Below, in pieces: positions 17,053 through 26,397 of a stretch of DNA of 62,036 nucleotides. This DNA is from Thermoplasmata archaeon. Lineage in GTDB: Archaea; Thermoplasmatota; Thermoplasmata; Thermoplasmatales; Thermoplasmataceae. The DNA is taken from assembly GCA_021817255.1 (NCBI GenBank), contig JAKAVO010000009.1, positions 1 to 62,036 of the forward strand. Direction: 5' to 3'. The notes under the pieces are model-generated. The model made no database searches. It was given only the letters and a program-made list of their open reading frames with translations, and was not told the origin of the DNA. A program made the position numbers and the translations under genes. Each line of letters opens with the position of its first letter. Position 1 is the first letter of the stretch.

Positions 17053-17762
17053 TTGCCTACACCCCCCATAAGTTCAACGCTGTTGAATTTCAAGTTCCCA
17101 ATTGGGAAAACGTACTCCTCGATTGTTGCAAAGCCCTCTTCCATTGATATGAGGTTTGACTGGGATGACTTGCTAACTTCTATGGATTTCACGGTTGCTA
17201 TTGATCCAACGTGGTTGCCCCCTGTCAGAAAGACTTTTGAGCCTTCCTGGAGTTTTATAGTCCCTTCCATCTTGTGGTCTTTTACGTTGTACAGTATAAC
17301 ATCGCCCGTCGATATTCCCTTATTTTCACTTACAAAGTTATATCCGTCATGGCATGCAATCATTGTTTTTCCGCCCTTTATTGAGAATTTGTTCAGCACT
17401 TTTCTTGGCTTTACATTTGCGTTTTCATCTTTTTCCGGGACTGGTGCTAGCCTGCCAAGTTTATCATACAGAATCCTGTAATTCTTGTTCAGGGCTGGTA
17501 TCGTAATAAGGTCCATGAAGCCGGCAGGATATTTCTTTTCCTTTATTGCTTTTCCATCCACCTTTACGAGTTTTTCATTCATTAGCCTGGTGATTTCTCT
17601 CTCCTTGTCCCCAAGAGATAGGTAATCTCTCAATAAATGCAGCATTGGCACAGATGCATTTCGCTTATGTGGCCCGGGCATTGATGTAGCACCCCAGAAA
17701 TACTTTTTCCTTGGGATCTTCACAACCCTTGGTATCATCTGCCTCTTAGTTTTGTTTATCAT
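17049..17762 (-). CDS. rps4e: Ribosomal protein S4e
   Basis: This 237-aa archaeal/eukaryotic small-subunit protein has an S4-like RNA-binding segment (V-K-V-D-G-K near residue 65-70) and a KOW-like C-terminal part with F-L-T-G-G-N-H-V-G. The N-terminal P-G-P-H-K-R-N-A-S motif is present. It lies two bases after rpl24. An internal ATG nine codons in is an alternative start. Confidence 0.95.
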   Translation of the reverse strand: MINKTKRQMIPRVVKIPRKKYFWGATSMPGPHKRNASVPMLHLLRDYLSLGDKEREITRLMNEKLVKVDGKAIKEKKYPAGFMDLITIPALNKNYRILYDKLGRLAPVPEKDENANVKPRKVLNKFSIKGGKTMIACHDGYNFVSENKGISTGDVILYNVKDHKMEGTIKLQEGSKVFLTGGNHVGSIATVKSIEVSKSSQSNLISMEEGFATIEEYVFPIGNLKFNSVELMGGVGK

Positions 17763-17764
17763 CT

Positions 17765-18325
17765 TTATTCATCTCCTTTGTTTTCATCTGGTTCTTTTTC
17801 CTCTTCCTCTCCACTTTCTTCTTCTGTGCCCTGAGGTGGCTCTTCTTCGCCGTCTTCATTATCATCCTGGGTTTCTTCCTGTTCTTCTTCGTTTACAGCT
17901 TCATTTTCAGTTTCTGATGGCTCCTCAGGTTTTTCGCCCTCCAGTTGTTCTGGCTCTTCCTGGGCTTCAGGCTCATTCTTCGTGGAGTATTCTTCCAGAA
18001 CCTGGTCATTAAGGACTATATTCTTAAGTGATGCCAGTGCCCTGATTCTTTCTGACCTTTCTTCCATGTTCAGGTCGAGTTTTGTGATTTCAATTTTCTC
18101 CGGCTGTATGGGAAATGACTTCTCCTTTCCATCTGCTTTTGCAATATTGATTCCATCTATAATTACAAGTGAATGCCTGTGATCCACGGAAGAAACTTTT
18201 CCCCCTTCTCCTCTTCTGCTTCCCTTTATAATTTTTACAACATCTCCACTCATTATCGGGAACTGCCTTATTCCGAGTTTCTTCCTCAGATCCTTTTCCA
18301 GTGTAACTTTTACCTTATTGATCAT
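17765..18325 (-). CDS. rpl24: Ribosomal protein L24 with long acidic C-terminal tail
   Basis: The first ~115 residues of this 186-aa protein form a normal archaeal L24, with a KOW motif (SGDVVKIIKGSRRGEGGKV) and the R-H-S-L-V-I-I-D-G-I-N strand. The remaining ~70 residues are a low-complexity tail made almost only of Glu, Asp, Pro, Gln, Asn and Gly. Archaeal L24 is usually about 120 aa, so the tail is an extension. It lies in the conserved position between rpl14 and rps4e. Confidence 0.95.
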   Translation of the reverse strand: MINKVKVTLEKDLRKKLGIRQFPIMSGDVVKIIKGSRRGEGGKVSSVDHRHSLVIIDGINIAKADGKEKSFPIQPEKIEITKLDLNMEERSERIRALASLKNIVLNDQVLEEYSTKNEPEAQEEPEQLEGEKPEEPSETENEAVNEEEQEETQDDNEDGEEEPPQGTEEESGEEEEKEPDENKGDE

Positions 18326-18335
18326 TTCTTATCAC

Positions 18336-18734
18336 CTAAACTATAGTGGATGCAATGGCTGCAATTCTTGGCCATCTTTCTGCTGCTTCCCTTGCAACAG
18401 GCCCCTTTATCTCAGATCCCCTGACTTCCCCGTCTGGTGTTACAAGAACAGCTGCGTTTTCTTCAAAGGAAATGATAGAACCGTCTGCCCTTCTATAGGG
18501 CCTCTTCTGCCTGATCACAACTGCGTAAACGACTTTAGCCCTTACATCCGGCCCGCCTTTCTTGACACTTGCAATGAACATATCTCCCACACCTGCAGCA
18601 GGTGATCTTCTGGCGACTCCGTGCCATGCCTTAACATTTATGAGGCTCACAATCTTGGCACCGCTGTTATCTGCGCATACCATTCTGGCTCCCAGAGGCA
18701 GGCCTCTTGATTGCCTTCCGGCTATTCCTTTCAT
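18336..18734 (-). CDS. rpl14: Ribosomal protein L14
   Basis: This 132-aa protein has the ADNSGAK motif and the A-A-G-V-G-D-M strand of L14, with the terminal E-R-W-P-R-I-A-A-I-A-S block of archaeal members. The ATG at 18734 overlaps the rps17 stop (ATGA) and gives the family's usual length; an upstream in-frame start inside rps17 would add 18 unrelated residues. Confidence 0.96.
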   Translation of the reverse strand: MKGIAGRQSRGLPLGARMVCADNSGAKIVSLINVKAWHGVARRSPAAGVGDMFIASVKKGGPDVRAKVVYAVVIRQKRPYRRADGSIISFEENAAVLVTPDGEVRGSEIKGPVAREAAERWPRIAAIASTIV

Positions 18735-19057
18735 TGATTCAGCCTCCCAACTACTACGTGTGATACGGTTTTTGCAATCTTTCTGCACTCTGTGAAGAGA
18801 ACCTTATCACCGTTTTTCACTTCAATGCAGGGTGGCAAATGGACGTGATAGCTTGATATTGATTTGATATTTCTTTCATACTTGGAATTGAACTTTTTAA
18901 ATTCTCTCCTTACAACTACACTGTTTACCATTCCCTTTGAAACGACTGTGCCTATTATGACCCTTCCCCTTACACTCAGATTTGAGTGGTAGGGGCACTT
19001 CTTATCTTCACATTGCTTTTCTGGTGGTGCAATGTCAAGTCCTATGTTTCTTGCCAT
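18731..19057 (-). CDS. rps17: Ribosomal protein S17
   Basis: This 108-aa small-subunit protein has the archaeal N-terminal extension with C-x4-C (QCEDKKCPYH), the R-G-R-V-I-I-G-T-V-V-S strand, and Y-H-V-H-L-P-P-C-I-E-V plus G-D-K-V-L-F-T-E-C-R. It starts directly after the rnp1 stop codon. Confidence 0.96.
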   Translation of the reverse strand: MARNIGLDIAPPEKQCEDKKCPYHSNLSVRGRVIIGTVVSKGMVNSVVVRREFKKFNSKYERNIKSISSYHVHLPPCIEVKNGDKVLFTECRKIAKTVSHVVVGRLNQ

Positions 19058-19345
19058 TTAGTTTATCCTCCTTAAATTTTTGCTGATCTTCCTTAATTCT
19101 TTCAGTCGATTTTCTGGCCTGTACCGGATGAGGCTTCCCTGGACTGGAAAAGTTGCTCCATTGAACTCAATTGTGAAATCGCATATTTCTTTTGGAATCT
19201 GCTTTATCTTGTTTTCAGTTTCAATTGAAAACATGTTCTTTGTTTCCCTGACAACTACTCCTTTAATGCCAAGCATTGTTTGGTTTGTTGCCTTTACAAC
19301 CTTTATGTTTCTTCCCAGGAATTCTTCCCCGTATACATTAACCAT
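19058..19345 (-). CDS. rnp1: RNase P protein component 1 (Rpp29/Pop4)
   Basis: This 95-aa protein is one of the archaeal RNase P protein subunits that support tRNA 5' processing. The Sm-like fold is indicated by G-I-K-G-V-V-V-R-E-T-K-N-M-F, then the F-P-V-Q-G-S-L-I-R-Y-R-P-E-N-R C-terminus typical of Rpp29. Its position between SUI1 and S17 is conserved in Euryarchaeota. Confidence 0.94.
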   Translation of the reverse strand: MVNVYGEEFLGRNIKVVKATNQTMLGIKGVVVRETKNMFSIETENKIKQIPKEICDFTIEFNGATFPVQGSLIRYRPENRLKELRKISKNLRRIN

Positions 19346-19647
19346 TAACCAACTACCTCCGTCTTGAATCCGATACTCTCGAGAAATTTCTTAACGGAAT
19401 CCCTGTGATCGCCCTGTAACTCGATTATCTTGCCTTCCTTTACCGTTCCCCCTGAAGCTACCTTTCTCTTTAACTGCTTCGCGATATCGTCAACGTCTTC
19501 CATTTTGGGATCAATTCCCTCAATTATTGTCACGTTTTTTCCATACCTTCTCTTGTCAACAGTTATTCTTACTGCCATGGTATCTCGTGTAAATCCATCC
19601 CACGGCTGCAATTCTTTTGGGATTCCGGTAAAGTTCTTATCCTTCAT
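19345..19647 (-). CDS. Translation initiation factor aIF1 (SUI1)
   Basis: This 100-aa SUI1-family protein helps select start codons on the 30S subunit. It begins with G-I-P-K-E-L-Q-P-W-D, followed by KRRYGKNVTIIEGI and the conserved loop KVASGGTVKEGKIIELQGDHR (in parts). It overlaps rnp1 by one base and rpl29 by 4. Confidence 0.95.
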   Translation of the reverse strand: MKDKNFTGIPKELQPWDGFTRDTMAVRITVDKRRYGKNVTIIEGIDPKMEDVDDIAKQLKRKVASGGTVKEGKIIELQGDHRDSVKKFLESIGFKTEVVG

Positions 19648-19850
19648 TTTTTAGTTTCCTCCTCGTGATCGACCGTCTTTATTCTTGCGATCTGGCGCCT
19701 GATTGATCTTATTAATCCGGGATTCAATGGTGATCCGCCCATTGCAACGCTTGCCCTCTGCCTCAGGAGATTTTCCTTCAATTCTTTCATTCTCTCTTCC
19801 CTCTCCCCTTTATTCATTTTTCTCAACTGTTCCGGTTTCAACTCCGACAT
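19644..19850 (-). CDS. rpl29: Ribosomal protein L29
   Basis: This 68-aa two-helix protein near the peptide exit tunnel is recognised by its length, charged helices and the [17 protein letters not shown] segment. It overlaps the end of rps3 by 41 nt, longer than the usual 4-nt overlaps in this operon, so translational coupling is likely. Confidence 0.94.
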   Translation of the reverse strand: MSELKPEQLRKMNKGEREERMKELKENLLRQRASVAMGGSPLNPGLIRSIRRQIARIKTVDHEEETKK

Positions 19851-20472
19851 TCTCCAAATTCACCTCCTTTGCTACTAAATTTTCCTTATTGACTTTAATA
19901 TCATCTGGAAGCCTGTAATCCCAGTTCAGAATTCTGACAGATACGCCTATTATTCCAAGTTTCAGCTTTGCAGTTGAGAATCCGTATTCTATGCCGGTCC
20001 TTGCTGGTTCCCCTGAATATTTTATAGAACCGTAAAAGAATTTCTGGCTCCTTGCCCTTTCCCCGGAAATTTTCCCTCCGATTTTTATCATGACTCCTCT
20101 TGCATTGCTCTCAATTATTCTTCTTAAGGCTGTATTGCCAGCTTTTCTGTAAGCCCATCCCTTTTCAAGGGACATTGCAATTTTCTTTGACACAATTTGT
20201 GGGTTCAGGTCAGGGTTCTTCACTTCCTTAACTTCTATTCTTGGCCCTTCAATTTTGAACCTGTTCTTCAGCGTCTCTTCTATTTCCTGCACTTTTGATC
20301 CTCTTCTTCCAATGACCAGCCCAGGCTTATTTACAACGAGCTGGATAGATGTGTCAAGAAGATTCCTTTTCATTTCAATGCCTCCAAACCCGGCACTGTC
20401 AGTTTCCTTTCTTACATACTCTGAAACAAGGAGCCTCTTTATGCTCTCGTTTATAAATTTCCTTTCTTTCAT
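19810..20472 (-). CDS. rps3: Ribosomal protein S3
   Basis: This 220-aa protein has an N-terminal KH domain ([18 protein letters not shown]) and the C-terminal S3 domain with [16 protein letters not shown] and the terminal I-G-V-S-V-R-I-L. S3 lines the mRNA entry channel. It overlaps rpl22 upstream by 4 nt. Confidence 0.96.
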   Translation of the reverse strand: MKERKFINESIKRLLVSEYVRKETDSAGFGGIEMKRNLLDTSIQLVVNKPGLVIGRRGSKVQEIEETLKNRFKIEGPRIEVKEVKNPDLNPQIVSKKIAMSLEKGWAYRKAGNTALRRIIESNARGVMIKIGGKISGERARSQKFFYGSIKYSGEPARTGIEYGFSTAKLKLGIIGVSVRILNWDYRLPDDIKVNKENLVAKEVNLENVGVETGTVEKNE

Positions 20473-20918
20473 TCTTCAACCTCCTCTACAATAATGGAAA
20501 GATGGACCATGTCCCTGTTGCTTGCGCCTGCTCTTCCATAAGCCTTTGGTGTGAATCTTTTAAGCATTGGGCCTTTGTTTGCAGTTATCAGGGTTATTTT
20601 AAGGGAGTCTGCGTCAAGCCCCTTGAATTCGGCGTTTGCTTTCACATTTCCTATAAGGTTTTGGAACTGCTTCACTGCCCTTACGGGATATCTTCCAGGG
20701 CCGTATCCTTTCCTGTGTGAAACAGAGTCAAGGTATCTGAAATATTTTATTGGCCTTTGCTTGTTAATTACATCTTCCAGAAGTGCTTCTGCTTTTGATA
20801 GATTCATTCCCTTCAGGTTGTGGGCTATATTCACTGCATCCTTCAGGGATATATTGCAGTTCTTCCTTATGGATCTTGCAGATTTTTCTGGAATTTCGTT
20901 TGATGAATATCCTTTCAT
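20469..20918 (-). CDS. rpl22: Ribosomal protein L22
   Basis: This 149-aa protein lines the exit tunnel. It contains the [12 protein letters not shown] block and the archaeal/eukaryotic (L17-type) beta-hairpin with [11 protein letters not shown]. Length and position after rps19 are as expected. Confidence 0.95.
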   Translation of the reverse strand: MKGYSSNEIPEKSARSIRKNCNISLKDAVNIAHNLKGMNLSKAEALLEDVINKQRPIKYFRYLDSVSHRKGYGPGRYPVRAVKQFQNLIGNVKANAEFKGLDADSLKITLITANKGPMLKRFTPKAYGRAGASNRDMVHLSIIVEEVEE

Positions 20919-20924
20919 TTTACA

Positions 20925-21380
20925 TCACTTCAATGGCATGAATTTCGAAGACCTTGTTGCGCCTACTCCTGGACCAGAGTGCTTTACCTCTCCCCTTGTC
21001 AGTGCAAATTCTCCTACGTAATGCCCAATCATTTCCGATTTTATTTCAAACTTTACGTAGCTCTTACCGTTATGGACGTGAACTATTTTGCCCACGTATT
21101 TTGGCAGTATTACCAGATCTCTCACATGGGTTCTGATCTCAGGTTTTTTGCCCAGAAGTTTCTTCGATACTATTTTCTGATCCGGGCCCATCTCCCTCTT
21201 CAGGCTTCGTCTAACTCTTGCAGGGAATATCTCCATTAATTTTTCCCTGTCCATCTTCTTCAGCTCATCAAGAGTGAATCCTTTGTATTTGAATTCCTTT
21301 GATCGCCCCATTGCTACTTTCTGTGATTTACGGCTTCTTCTTCTTATGGATTTTGCCGATGCTTGCCTATTTGTGGTCAT
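20925..21380 (-). CDS. rps19: Ribosomal protein S19
   Basis: This 151-aa archaeal S19 (eukaryotic S15 type) has the [14 protein letters not shown] segment, then [14 protein letters not shown] and [19 protein letters not shown], and ends F-M-P-L-K. The first ~20 residues are an Arg/Ser-rich extension; the inner ATG at codon 24 would give a shorter form. It overlaps rpl2 by 4 nt. Confidence 0.95.
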   Translation of the reverse strand: MTTNRQASAKSIRRRSRKSQKVAMGRSKEFKYKGFTLDELKKMDREKLMEIFPARVRRSLKREMGPDQKIVSKKLLGKKPEIRTHVRDLVILPKYVGKIVHVHNGKSYVKFEIKSEMIGHYVGEFALTRGEVKHSGPGVGATRSSKFMPLK

Positions 21381-22072
21381 TTATTTTTCCTCCTTTTTGG
21401 TGATAATCTTCCTACCTTTCTTCCAGGTGGCGTACCTCTTCCAACCGTGCTTGGCCTTCCAACATGTTGATGGTTTCCTCCTCCATGCGGGTGGTTTACT
21501 GCATTCATTGCAACACCCCTTACGGAATAAGCTTTCTTTGCTTTGCTCTGTAAATAATGAATGTGCCTTCCTGCCTTGAGTATTGGGATATCTTTTGCTC
21601 CTGTTCCTGCAACAACTCCAACTGTAGCCCTGCATTGTGGATTTATATTCTTAATTGCACCTGACGGAAGCTTGACGGAAACAAATTCCCCATGGCTTAT
21701 TACCTGGGAGTATGCACCTGCTGTTCTGCATAACTTTCCTCCATCGCCAGGGACAGTTTCTATATTATGAATGAGTGAACCATCCGGAATGAAGCCAAGG
21801 AATGTTGAATCCCCACTCTTTGGGTTTTGAATGTTTCCTATGTTGACTGTCTGGTCAACATATGCACCGTTAAATGCTATCTGGTACAGTTTCTCTTTGT
21901 TTTTCCCGTCAAGCACCAGTACTGGCGAAGTTCTGCCCGGTGCATGGATTATATCCTTAATCTTGTAGTTTCCATCGTCTGGTATTCTCATTGGGCTAAC
22001 GTGCCTGTGCCCTGGGCTTCTGAATACCAATGTTCCTTTTCCCCTTCTCTGCGTTATTAATAATTTACCCAT
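21377..22072 (-). CDS. rpl2: Ribosomal protein L2
   Basis: This 231-aa protein is one of the most conserved large-subunit proteins. It has the [12 protein letters not shown] start, a G-T-G-A-K-D core, and the signature [13 protein letters not shown] with the functionally important His. It is followed by a basic C-terminus. Length is typical for archaea. Confidence 0.97.
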   Translation of the reverse strand: MGKLLITQRRGKGTLVFRSPGHRHVSPMRIPDDGNYKIKDIIHAPGRTSPVLVLDGKNKEKLYQIAFNGAYVDQTVNIGNIQNPKSGDSTFLGFIPDGSLIHNIETVPGDGGKLCRTAGAYSQVISHGEFVSVKLPSGAIKNINPQCRATVGVVAGTGAKDIPILKAGRHIHYLQSKAKKAYSVRGVAMNAVNHPHGGGNHQHVGRPSTVGRGTPPGRKVGRLSPKRRKNK

Positions 22073-22081
22073 TTTAATACC

Positions 22082-22333
22082 TCAGTAAATTCCAATCCTC
22101 TCTCCAATCTCTTCTGCATTAAACTCCGGAGCGAGTTTAACAAGTGCCTTTTTTCCTCTTTTCGTATAAAGGACGTTTATTTTTTCTACCTTAACGTTGA
22201 ATTGCTTTTCTACGTCATCCTTTATCTGTTTCTTTGTAGCCTTCCTGCTTACCATAAATGTAAGCTTGTTTTCAGTCTGGCTCTGTATCATAGTCTTTTC
22301 TGTCGCATTCGGGGAAATAATTACATCTTCCAT
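22082..22333 (-). CDS. rpl23: Ribosomal protein L23
   Basis: This 83-aa protein at the tunnel exit docks SRP and the Sec translocon. It shows I-I-S-P-N-A-T-E-K-T-M near the start, K-K-Q-I-K-D-D-V-E-K-Q-F-N-V-K-V-E-K-I-N-V-L in the middle, and the terminal A-E-E-I-G-E-R-I-G archaeal block. It lies one base after rpl4. Confidence 0.96.
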   Translation of the reverse strand: MEDVIISPNATEKTMIQSQTENKLTFMVSRKATKKQIKDDVEKQFNVKVEKINVLYTKRGKKALVKLAPEFNAEEIGERIGIY

Positions 22334-22334
22334 T

Positions 22335-23090
22335 TTACTCTACCTCCAAATTTTTAAATGAGCTCTCGGTGAATAGAATTAACCTGCCGCCTTTTCCTCC
22401 AGGTGCAAGTTTCGAGATTGAAACGTTTTTAGTGTGTGATATGTCAACACCGGGAAGTGACTTGAACGCCTTCAGTTCTGTTGGAACATCGGTAACGATC
22501 AGAATGCTCTTTGGAGTTCTATATGTCCTGTTCCTCATTGTTCCTCTTCCTGCCCTTATCTTTGTCTTTTCCTTTGCCCGTTCAACATCTTCCCACACTC
22601 CCAGCGACTGGAGGAAATTTCTGGCGTCCCTTGTTTTCTTTATATTATTGATGCCGTCGTTAACCACCACAGGAAATGTTAATTCTTCCGAGAATAGGTG
22701 TCCTCTCTTTTTGACAAAATCTGCACTGGCCGCCATAGTAAGTGCGGTTTTCCATGCAATCTCCTTCTCTTTTTTATTTATCTTTAATTTTAAGATCTTT
22801 TCCGCCCGTGGAGAGTGGGGGCTCCTTCCTCCCCTTGTGCTCCCGAGCAAAACAGCTCTGGAACTTCCTGAAACTCTTGGCATTCTCGCAATGCCCATTC
22901 CAGGGCCGGATGTATGACCTACCCTTCTTGAGCCTGCTTCCGGTGATGATCCATAAGGCTTCCTGTAGGAAAGTGAAATAGCCCTGAAAGCCTTCTGCAT
23001 AATATCCTCCCTTAATTCAGACTGAAAAATCTGCGGTACCTCAACTTCGTGTTCGATCTTGCCTTCAATGCTGTAAACTGATGTTTTCAT
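22335..23090 (-). CDS. rpl4: Ribosomal protein L4
   Basis: This 251-aa archaeal L4 has the long internal loop with S-S-P-E-A-G-S-R-R-V-G-H-T-S-G-P-G and R-M-P-R-V that reaches into the exit tunnel, then G-R-G-T-M-R-N-R, and the C-terminal V-S-I-S-K-L-A-P-G-G-K-G-G-R-L. It starts two bases after rpl3. Confidence 0.96.
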   Translation of the reverse strand: MKTSVYSIEGKIEHEVEVPQIFQSELREDIMQKAFRAISLSYRKPYGSSPEAGSRRVGHTSGPGMGIARMPRVSGSSRAVLLGSTRGGRSPHSPRAEKILKLKINKKEKEIAWKTALTMAASADFVKKRGHLFSEELTFPVVVNDGINNIKKTRDARNFLQSLGVWEDVERAKEKTKIRAGRGTMRNRTYRTPKSILIVTDVPTELKAFKSLPGVDISHTKNVSISKLAPGGKGGRLILFTESSFKNLEVE

Positions 23091-23092
23091 TT

Positions 23093-24082
23093 TTAATCAC
23101 CCTGCTTTGATTCCCTTGAAATATATGCTACTTCCAGGTTCGCAACAGATGGAGTTTTCTGCCTTGATGGATCCCTGAATTTTACCAGCCTTTTTATTGA
23201 CCCCGGCACCGAACCATGAACAAGAACATAGTTTGTCCTTACCAATCCATAATTAACGAATCCGCCCTTTACGTTGATGTCGTCCTGCCCTTGTGATTTG
23301 GCATATCTTACAATCCTCATATTCTGCTGTGTCCTCTGGTGCGAACCCATTTGGCCAGCCTGTGGAACCTGCCATCTTATCCAGTCCGGATGCCATGGCC
23401 CCAGTGTACCAATCATCCTTCTGTGATTTCTGTTCTTTGTTGGCAGCAGTTTGACCCCAAACCTCTCAACGTGGCCGGTAAATCCTTTTCCCTTTGTTAC
23501 GGAGATGACATCAACAAAGTTTCCTGGTTTTGAAAAATCATTAAATTCTATCTCTTTTCCAAGTTTCTCCATTGCATACTTAAGCCTGGCATCAACTGTT
23601 GAGCCGCCAATTCTTGCCTCATAAATATCTGGAATCTTTTTTGGAACTCCTGTAATTAACCATGGCTGGAGCATTAAGGTTACTCTTACTTCGGAAAGAT
23701 CCTTTGGAACTTCCATTTCATTTTTCTTTTTAACCTCTGGTATTACTTCAAATATTTCTTTATCAAGATTTTCTGCCCATTTCTCGTACGTTACTTTTAA
23801 CCCATCTTCAGTTTCAGAGTAGCCTCTGACACAAACAACCTTTGCTGGTGGAACTTCAACTACAGTTACCGCTGCCATTATATTTCTTCCAGCAGTCGTG
23901 CTATATTTCCTGTAATCTACCATTTCTACATGGGTCATTCCAACCTTATATCCGCCAAAAGACTGAATTTTTACATTTCCTTCAATCTCTGGCCAGCTTC
24001 TGATTGTAGACTTTAAGCTGGGCTTTCTCTTTCTGTGATAGTATCCAATAGACCCTCTTCTGGGATGATGTGGTGTTGCCAT
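23093..24082 (-). CDS. rpl3: Ribosomal protein L3
   Basis: This 329-aa archaeal L3 is the first gene of the 17-kb operon. It has the H-H-P-R-R-G-S-I-G-Y start, S-F-G-G-Y-K-V-G-M-T-H, the G-K-G-F-T-G-H-V-E-R-F-G-V-K-L-L-P-T-K block and the W-Q-V-P-Q-A-G-Q-M-G-S-H-Q-R-T loop near the peptidyl transferase centre. A strong GAGGTGA ribosome binding site precedes the ATG. Confidence 0.97.
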   Translation of the reverse strand: MATPHHPRRGSIGYYHRKRKPSLKSTIRSWPEIEGNVKIQSFGGYKVGMTHVEMVDYRKYSTTAGRNIMAAVTVVEVPPAKVVCVRGYSETEDGLKVTYEKWAENLDKEIFEVIPEVKKKNEMEVPKDLSEVRVTLMLQPWLITGVPKKIPDIYEARIGGSTVDARLKYAMEKLGKEIEFNDFSKPGNFVDVISVTKGKGFTGHVERFGVKLLPTKNRNHRRMIGTLGPWHPDWIRWQVPQAGQMGSHQRTQQNMRIVRYAKSQGQDDINVKGGFVNYGLVRTNYVLVHGSVPGSIKRLVKFRDPSRQKTPSVANLEVAYISRESKQGD

Positions 24083-24454
24083 TTTTTATTCACCTCTACC
24101 GTTACACCTGTTTCGCAACAAAAGTGATTGTGCTCAACTGTGGATGCATTAGCATTGCCACTGGTGTATGGTCTGTTCTTTCAGATAATGTATGACCATA
24201 TTTAAAGATTTATTAATTGTTGCGTTGTTATAACTTATCCTTTTATTTTTGCAGTTTTCTGCCATAATGGCAATAATATTTATTTTGGATAAATATATAT
24301 TTGTTGTTAATGAAAAACAAAAATGGCATCTGAACCACAATTCCGGAACTTGCGTATTTCCTCTGTATAAAAAGTTCTGTTCAGCATACTGGCCTCATGC
24401 TGCCACTTTTCTAATCTATTTTTTTCCTTTGATGCTGATTGTTTGCTTATAAGA
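24083..24454. other. Intergenic region upstream of rpl3 (372 bp)
   Basis: AT-rich DNA between the ribosomal operon and the isochorismatase-like gene. It holds the presumed super-operon promoter and leader in its left half. Short open frames in the right half have no recognisable features and poor codon context, and I do not support any of them as genes. Confidence 0.5.
24199..24206 (-). promoter_or_regulatory. TATA-like box of the ribosomal super-operon
   Basis: On the minus strand TTTAAATA lies about 115 nt before rpl3. Transcription would begin near 24175, giving a leader of roughly 90 nt with the rpl3 ribosome binding site. That leader is long for this lineage and could carry feedback regulation. 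A strong TATA and no closer candidate support the assignment, which has not been tested. Confidence 0.45.
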
Positions 24455-25003
24455 TTAATCAAATTCCTTATTATTGATTGATTTTACCAGTCCAGAAGAG
24501 GATTTCAGTTCTGCAAACCATTCCCCAAGGACACTGTTTTCAAGTTCTATTATCTGTTCTGCACTTATGTTCTTCCTGTCATATGTGCTGTGGCCATCTG
24601 CTACAAGAATCACCTTATACCCGTGGGCAAATGCATCTTTGCTCGTGGAGTCAACGCATAACTCGGACTGCATTCCACAGATTATCAAATTTTTTATTCC
24701 TTCGCTTTTCAAGATTATGTCGAGTTCTGTTTCGAAAAAAGCGCTTGGGTGGCTCTTGTGGACAACAGTCTCTGACTCCCTGGACAGAAACGCATCATTG
24801 ATCGCCCACCCTTTTGTCCCGGGCTCAAGGCTCCCTCCTTTTTTACCAGAATGCTGCACCATAATTACCGGATAGTTTCTCTTTCTCGCAACTTCCAGAA
24901 TATTTTTTACGTTGTTTATGAGATTTTCCTTATGGAAAACTATCTCACTGCCATCAAGCATTCCGTTTTGAAGATCAATTGCCAGGACTGCTGTCTCTTT
25001 CAT
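24455..25003 (-). CDS. Isochorismatase-like cysteine hydrolase
   Basis: This 182-aa protein has the catalytic triad of the isochorismatase-like hydrolases: Asp10 in LAIDLQNG, Lys83 in VHKSHPSAF, and Cys116 in SELCVDST. Members include nicotinamidase, N-carbamoylsarcosine amidase and isochorismatase. The metal-binding residues typical of nicotinamidase are not evident, so the substrate is left open. It seems to be a single gene with its own promoter region. Confidence 0.85.
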   Translation of the reverse strand: MKETAVLAIDLQNGMLDGSEIVFHKENLINNVKNILEVARKRNYPVIMVQHSGKKGGSLEPGTKGWAINDAFLSRESETVVHKSHPSAFFETELDIILKSEGIKNLIICGMQSELCVDSTSKDAFAHGYKVILVADGHSTYDRKNISAEQIIELENSVLGEWFAELKSSSGLVKSINNKEFD

Positions 25004-25119
25004 TGTGGCAAATCTGTCTTCTCTACAAATAATTTGCCTTCAATACAAAATATATTTCAATAAGCTGTTTCTTTTGAATTTTTCCGCGAATTTCCAAATA
25101 GGAAGTGCCGCTCTATTTC

Positions 25120-26397
25120 TCAAGGCATTGAATTTTTGTAATTTTTTTTCTTTTCAAGAAGATATGATGATATATCCGTTACTATATTTTCCTTCTTCAG
25201 GTTTGACAGGCAGATAGGGCATGCAGTGATTATTTTTTCGGCTCCTGTATCCTTCAGCTCCCTGAATCTTTCCATAGATATCTTTTCTGAAAGACCTTTG
25301 TAAAGCAATTCATCCGGCCCGCCACAACAAAGCACCTTTTTTCCAGACCTCGCTGGCATAACTATGTCGGATGTTGATTCGAGAAGTTTTTTCGGAACAT
25401 CATATGAGTCTTTCCTGAGTACAAAATGGCATGGTTCATGGAAAGTGACTTTTTCAGAAGTTTTTGCCAGAGATTCTGGTTTTATATATTCAAGATAATG
25501 GCTGACTGTGAAATCGAAATCTTCAACAAATTTTGGAACAGTATTTTTGAGCAGGTCATATGTGTGCGGGTCTACTGTTATTATATGTTCTACATTTTTT
25601 TTGTGGAACAGATCGGCAAGATATTTCGCATATTCTGCAAACTTTTCCCTGTAGCCAAGATCATAAATGAATGTGCCAGGATATGGCTCATCCTTTGCAA
25701 GATAATTAAAAGTGGTTCCAGTGCCCTTCAATAAAAGATAGATGTCCCTGAGATAGTTGTCCATCTCCTCTTTCATTTTTTTATCAGCAAAATGTTTGAT
25801 ATATTTAGAAAAGGAAGTGTGTTTTGTGAAAAAGCCTGCAATTGTTTTAGAAAGCATGCTTCCAATCTGTGACTCTAATTTTCCCAGTGCCTTATTATAG
25901 GCCATCAGCTGGTACATATTTCCAGTGTACAGCAAAGTGCTGGATGAACCATCAAAGGCCAGCCCCTCTGCCCACCCTGAACACAGTTCCCTGACTCCCA
26001 GTGGATTCCTGTATTTCATTGTCAGCTCCACGATCATGTCTGCTATTGGATTTCTCTGGCTTTTAACTGTAATCTCTCCTGAAGAAATCAATGCCTTTCC
26101 TATCTCGCTTACCTTTCCGGCGTTGACTCCGGCAGGGCAAACCTGAAGGCACGCATAACAGTCCAGGCACGTGTAAAAAGATTCACCTATCTTCAGTTCA
26201 ATACGCCCTGACTCCCTAACCTCCTTAAATATTTCCTTCCCCAGGTCCACCCTTCCTCTTGCCCCTATTGAAGAACGGAATCCGCTTGCGGGAAGTGTTG
26301 GGCAGACAGTTTCACAGAAACCGCAATTTATGCAGCTTGAGACTTCATCATCAAGTTCTTCCATGAGGCTGGATATTTTCCTGTTCTGCTCAGTCAA
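25120..26397 (-). CDS. Fe-S subunit of D-lactate/glycolate oxidase (GlcF/LldF-like)
   Basis: This 425-aa protein has two ferredoxin-like clusters near the N-terminus (CINCGFCETVCP and CLDCYACLQVCP) followed by the two CCG-type domains of heterodisulfide-reductase-like proteins (a partial one and CCGGPDELL, plus a C-terminal CPICLSNL). It would pass electrons from the adjacent FAD subunit to the quinone pool. It begins at TTG 26397 behind a GAGGT site and overlaps the FAD subunit gene by 8 nt; ATG 26364 is an alternative. Homologous to glycolate oxidase GlcF and glycerol-3-P dehydrogenase GlpC. Confidence 0.85.
   Translation of the reverse strand: MTEQNRKISSLMEELDDEVSSCINCGFCETVCPTLPASGFRSSIGARGRVDLGKEIFKEVRESGRIELKIGESFYTCLDCYACLQVCPAGVNAGKVSEIGKALISSGEITVKSQRNPIADMIVELTMKYRNPLGVRELCSGWAEGLAFDGSSSTLLYTGNMYQLMAYNKALGKLESQIGSMLSKTIAGFFTKHTSFSKYIKHFADKKMKEEMDNYLRDIYLLLKGTGTTFNYLAKDEPYPGTFIYDLGYREKFAEYAKYLADLFHKKNVEHIITVDPHTYDLLKNTVPKFVEDFDFTVSHYLEYIKPESLAKTSEKVTFHEPCHFVLRKDSYDVPKKLLESTSDIVMPARSGKKVLCCGGPDELLYKGLSEKISMERFRELKDTGAEKIITACPICLSNLKKENIVTDISSYLLEKKKNYKNSMP

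Noticed and set aside
24249-24452. 67-codon hydrophobic open frame between rpl3 and the isochorismatase-like gene
   Set aside because: Lies over the presumed operon control region, has no ribosome binding site and no family resemblance.
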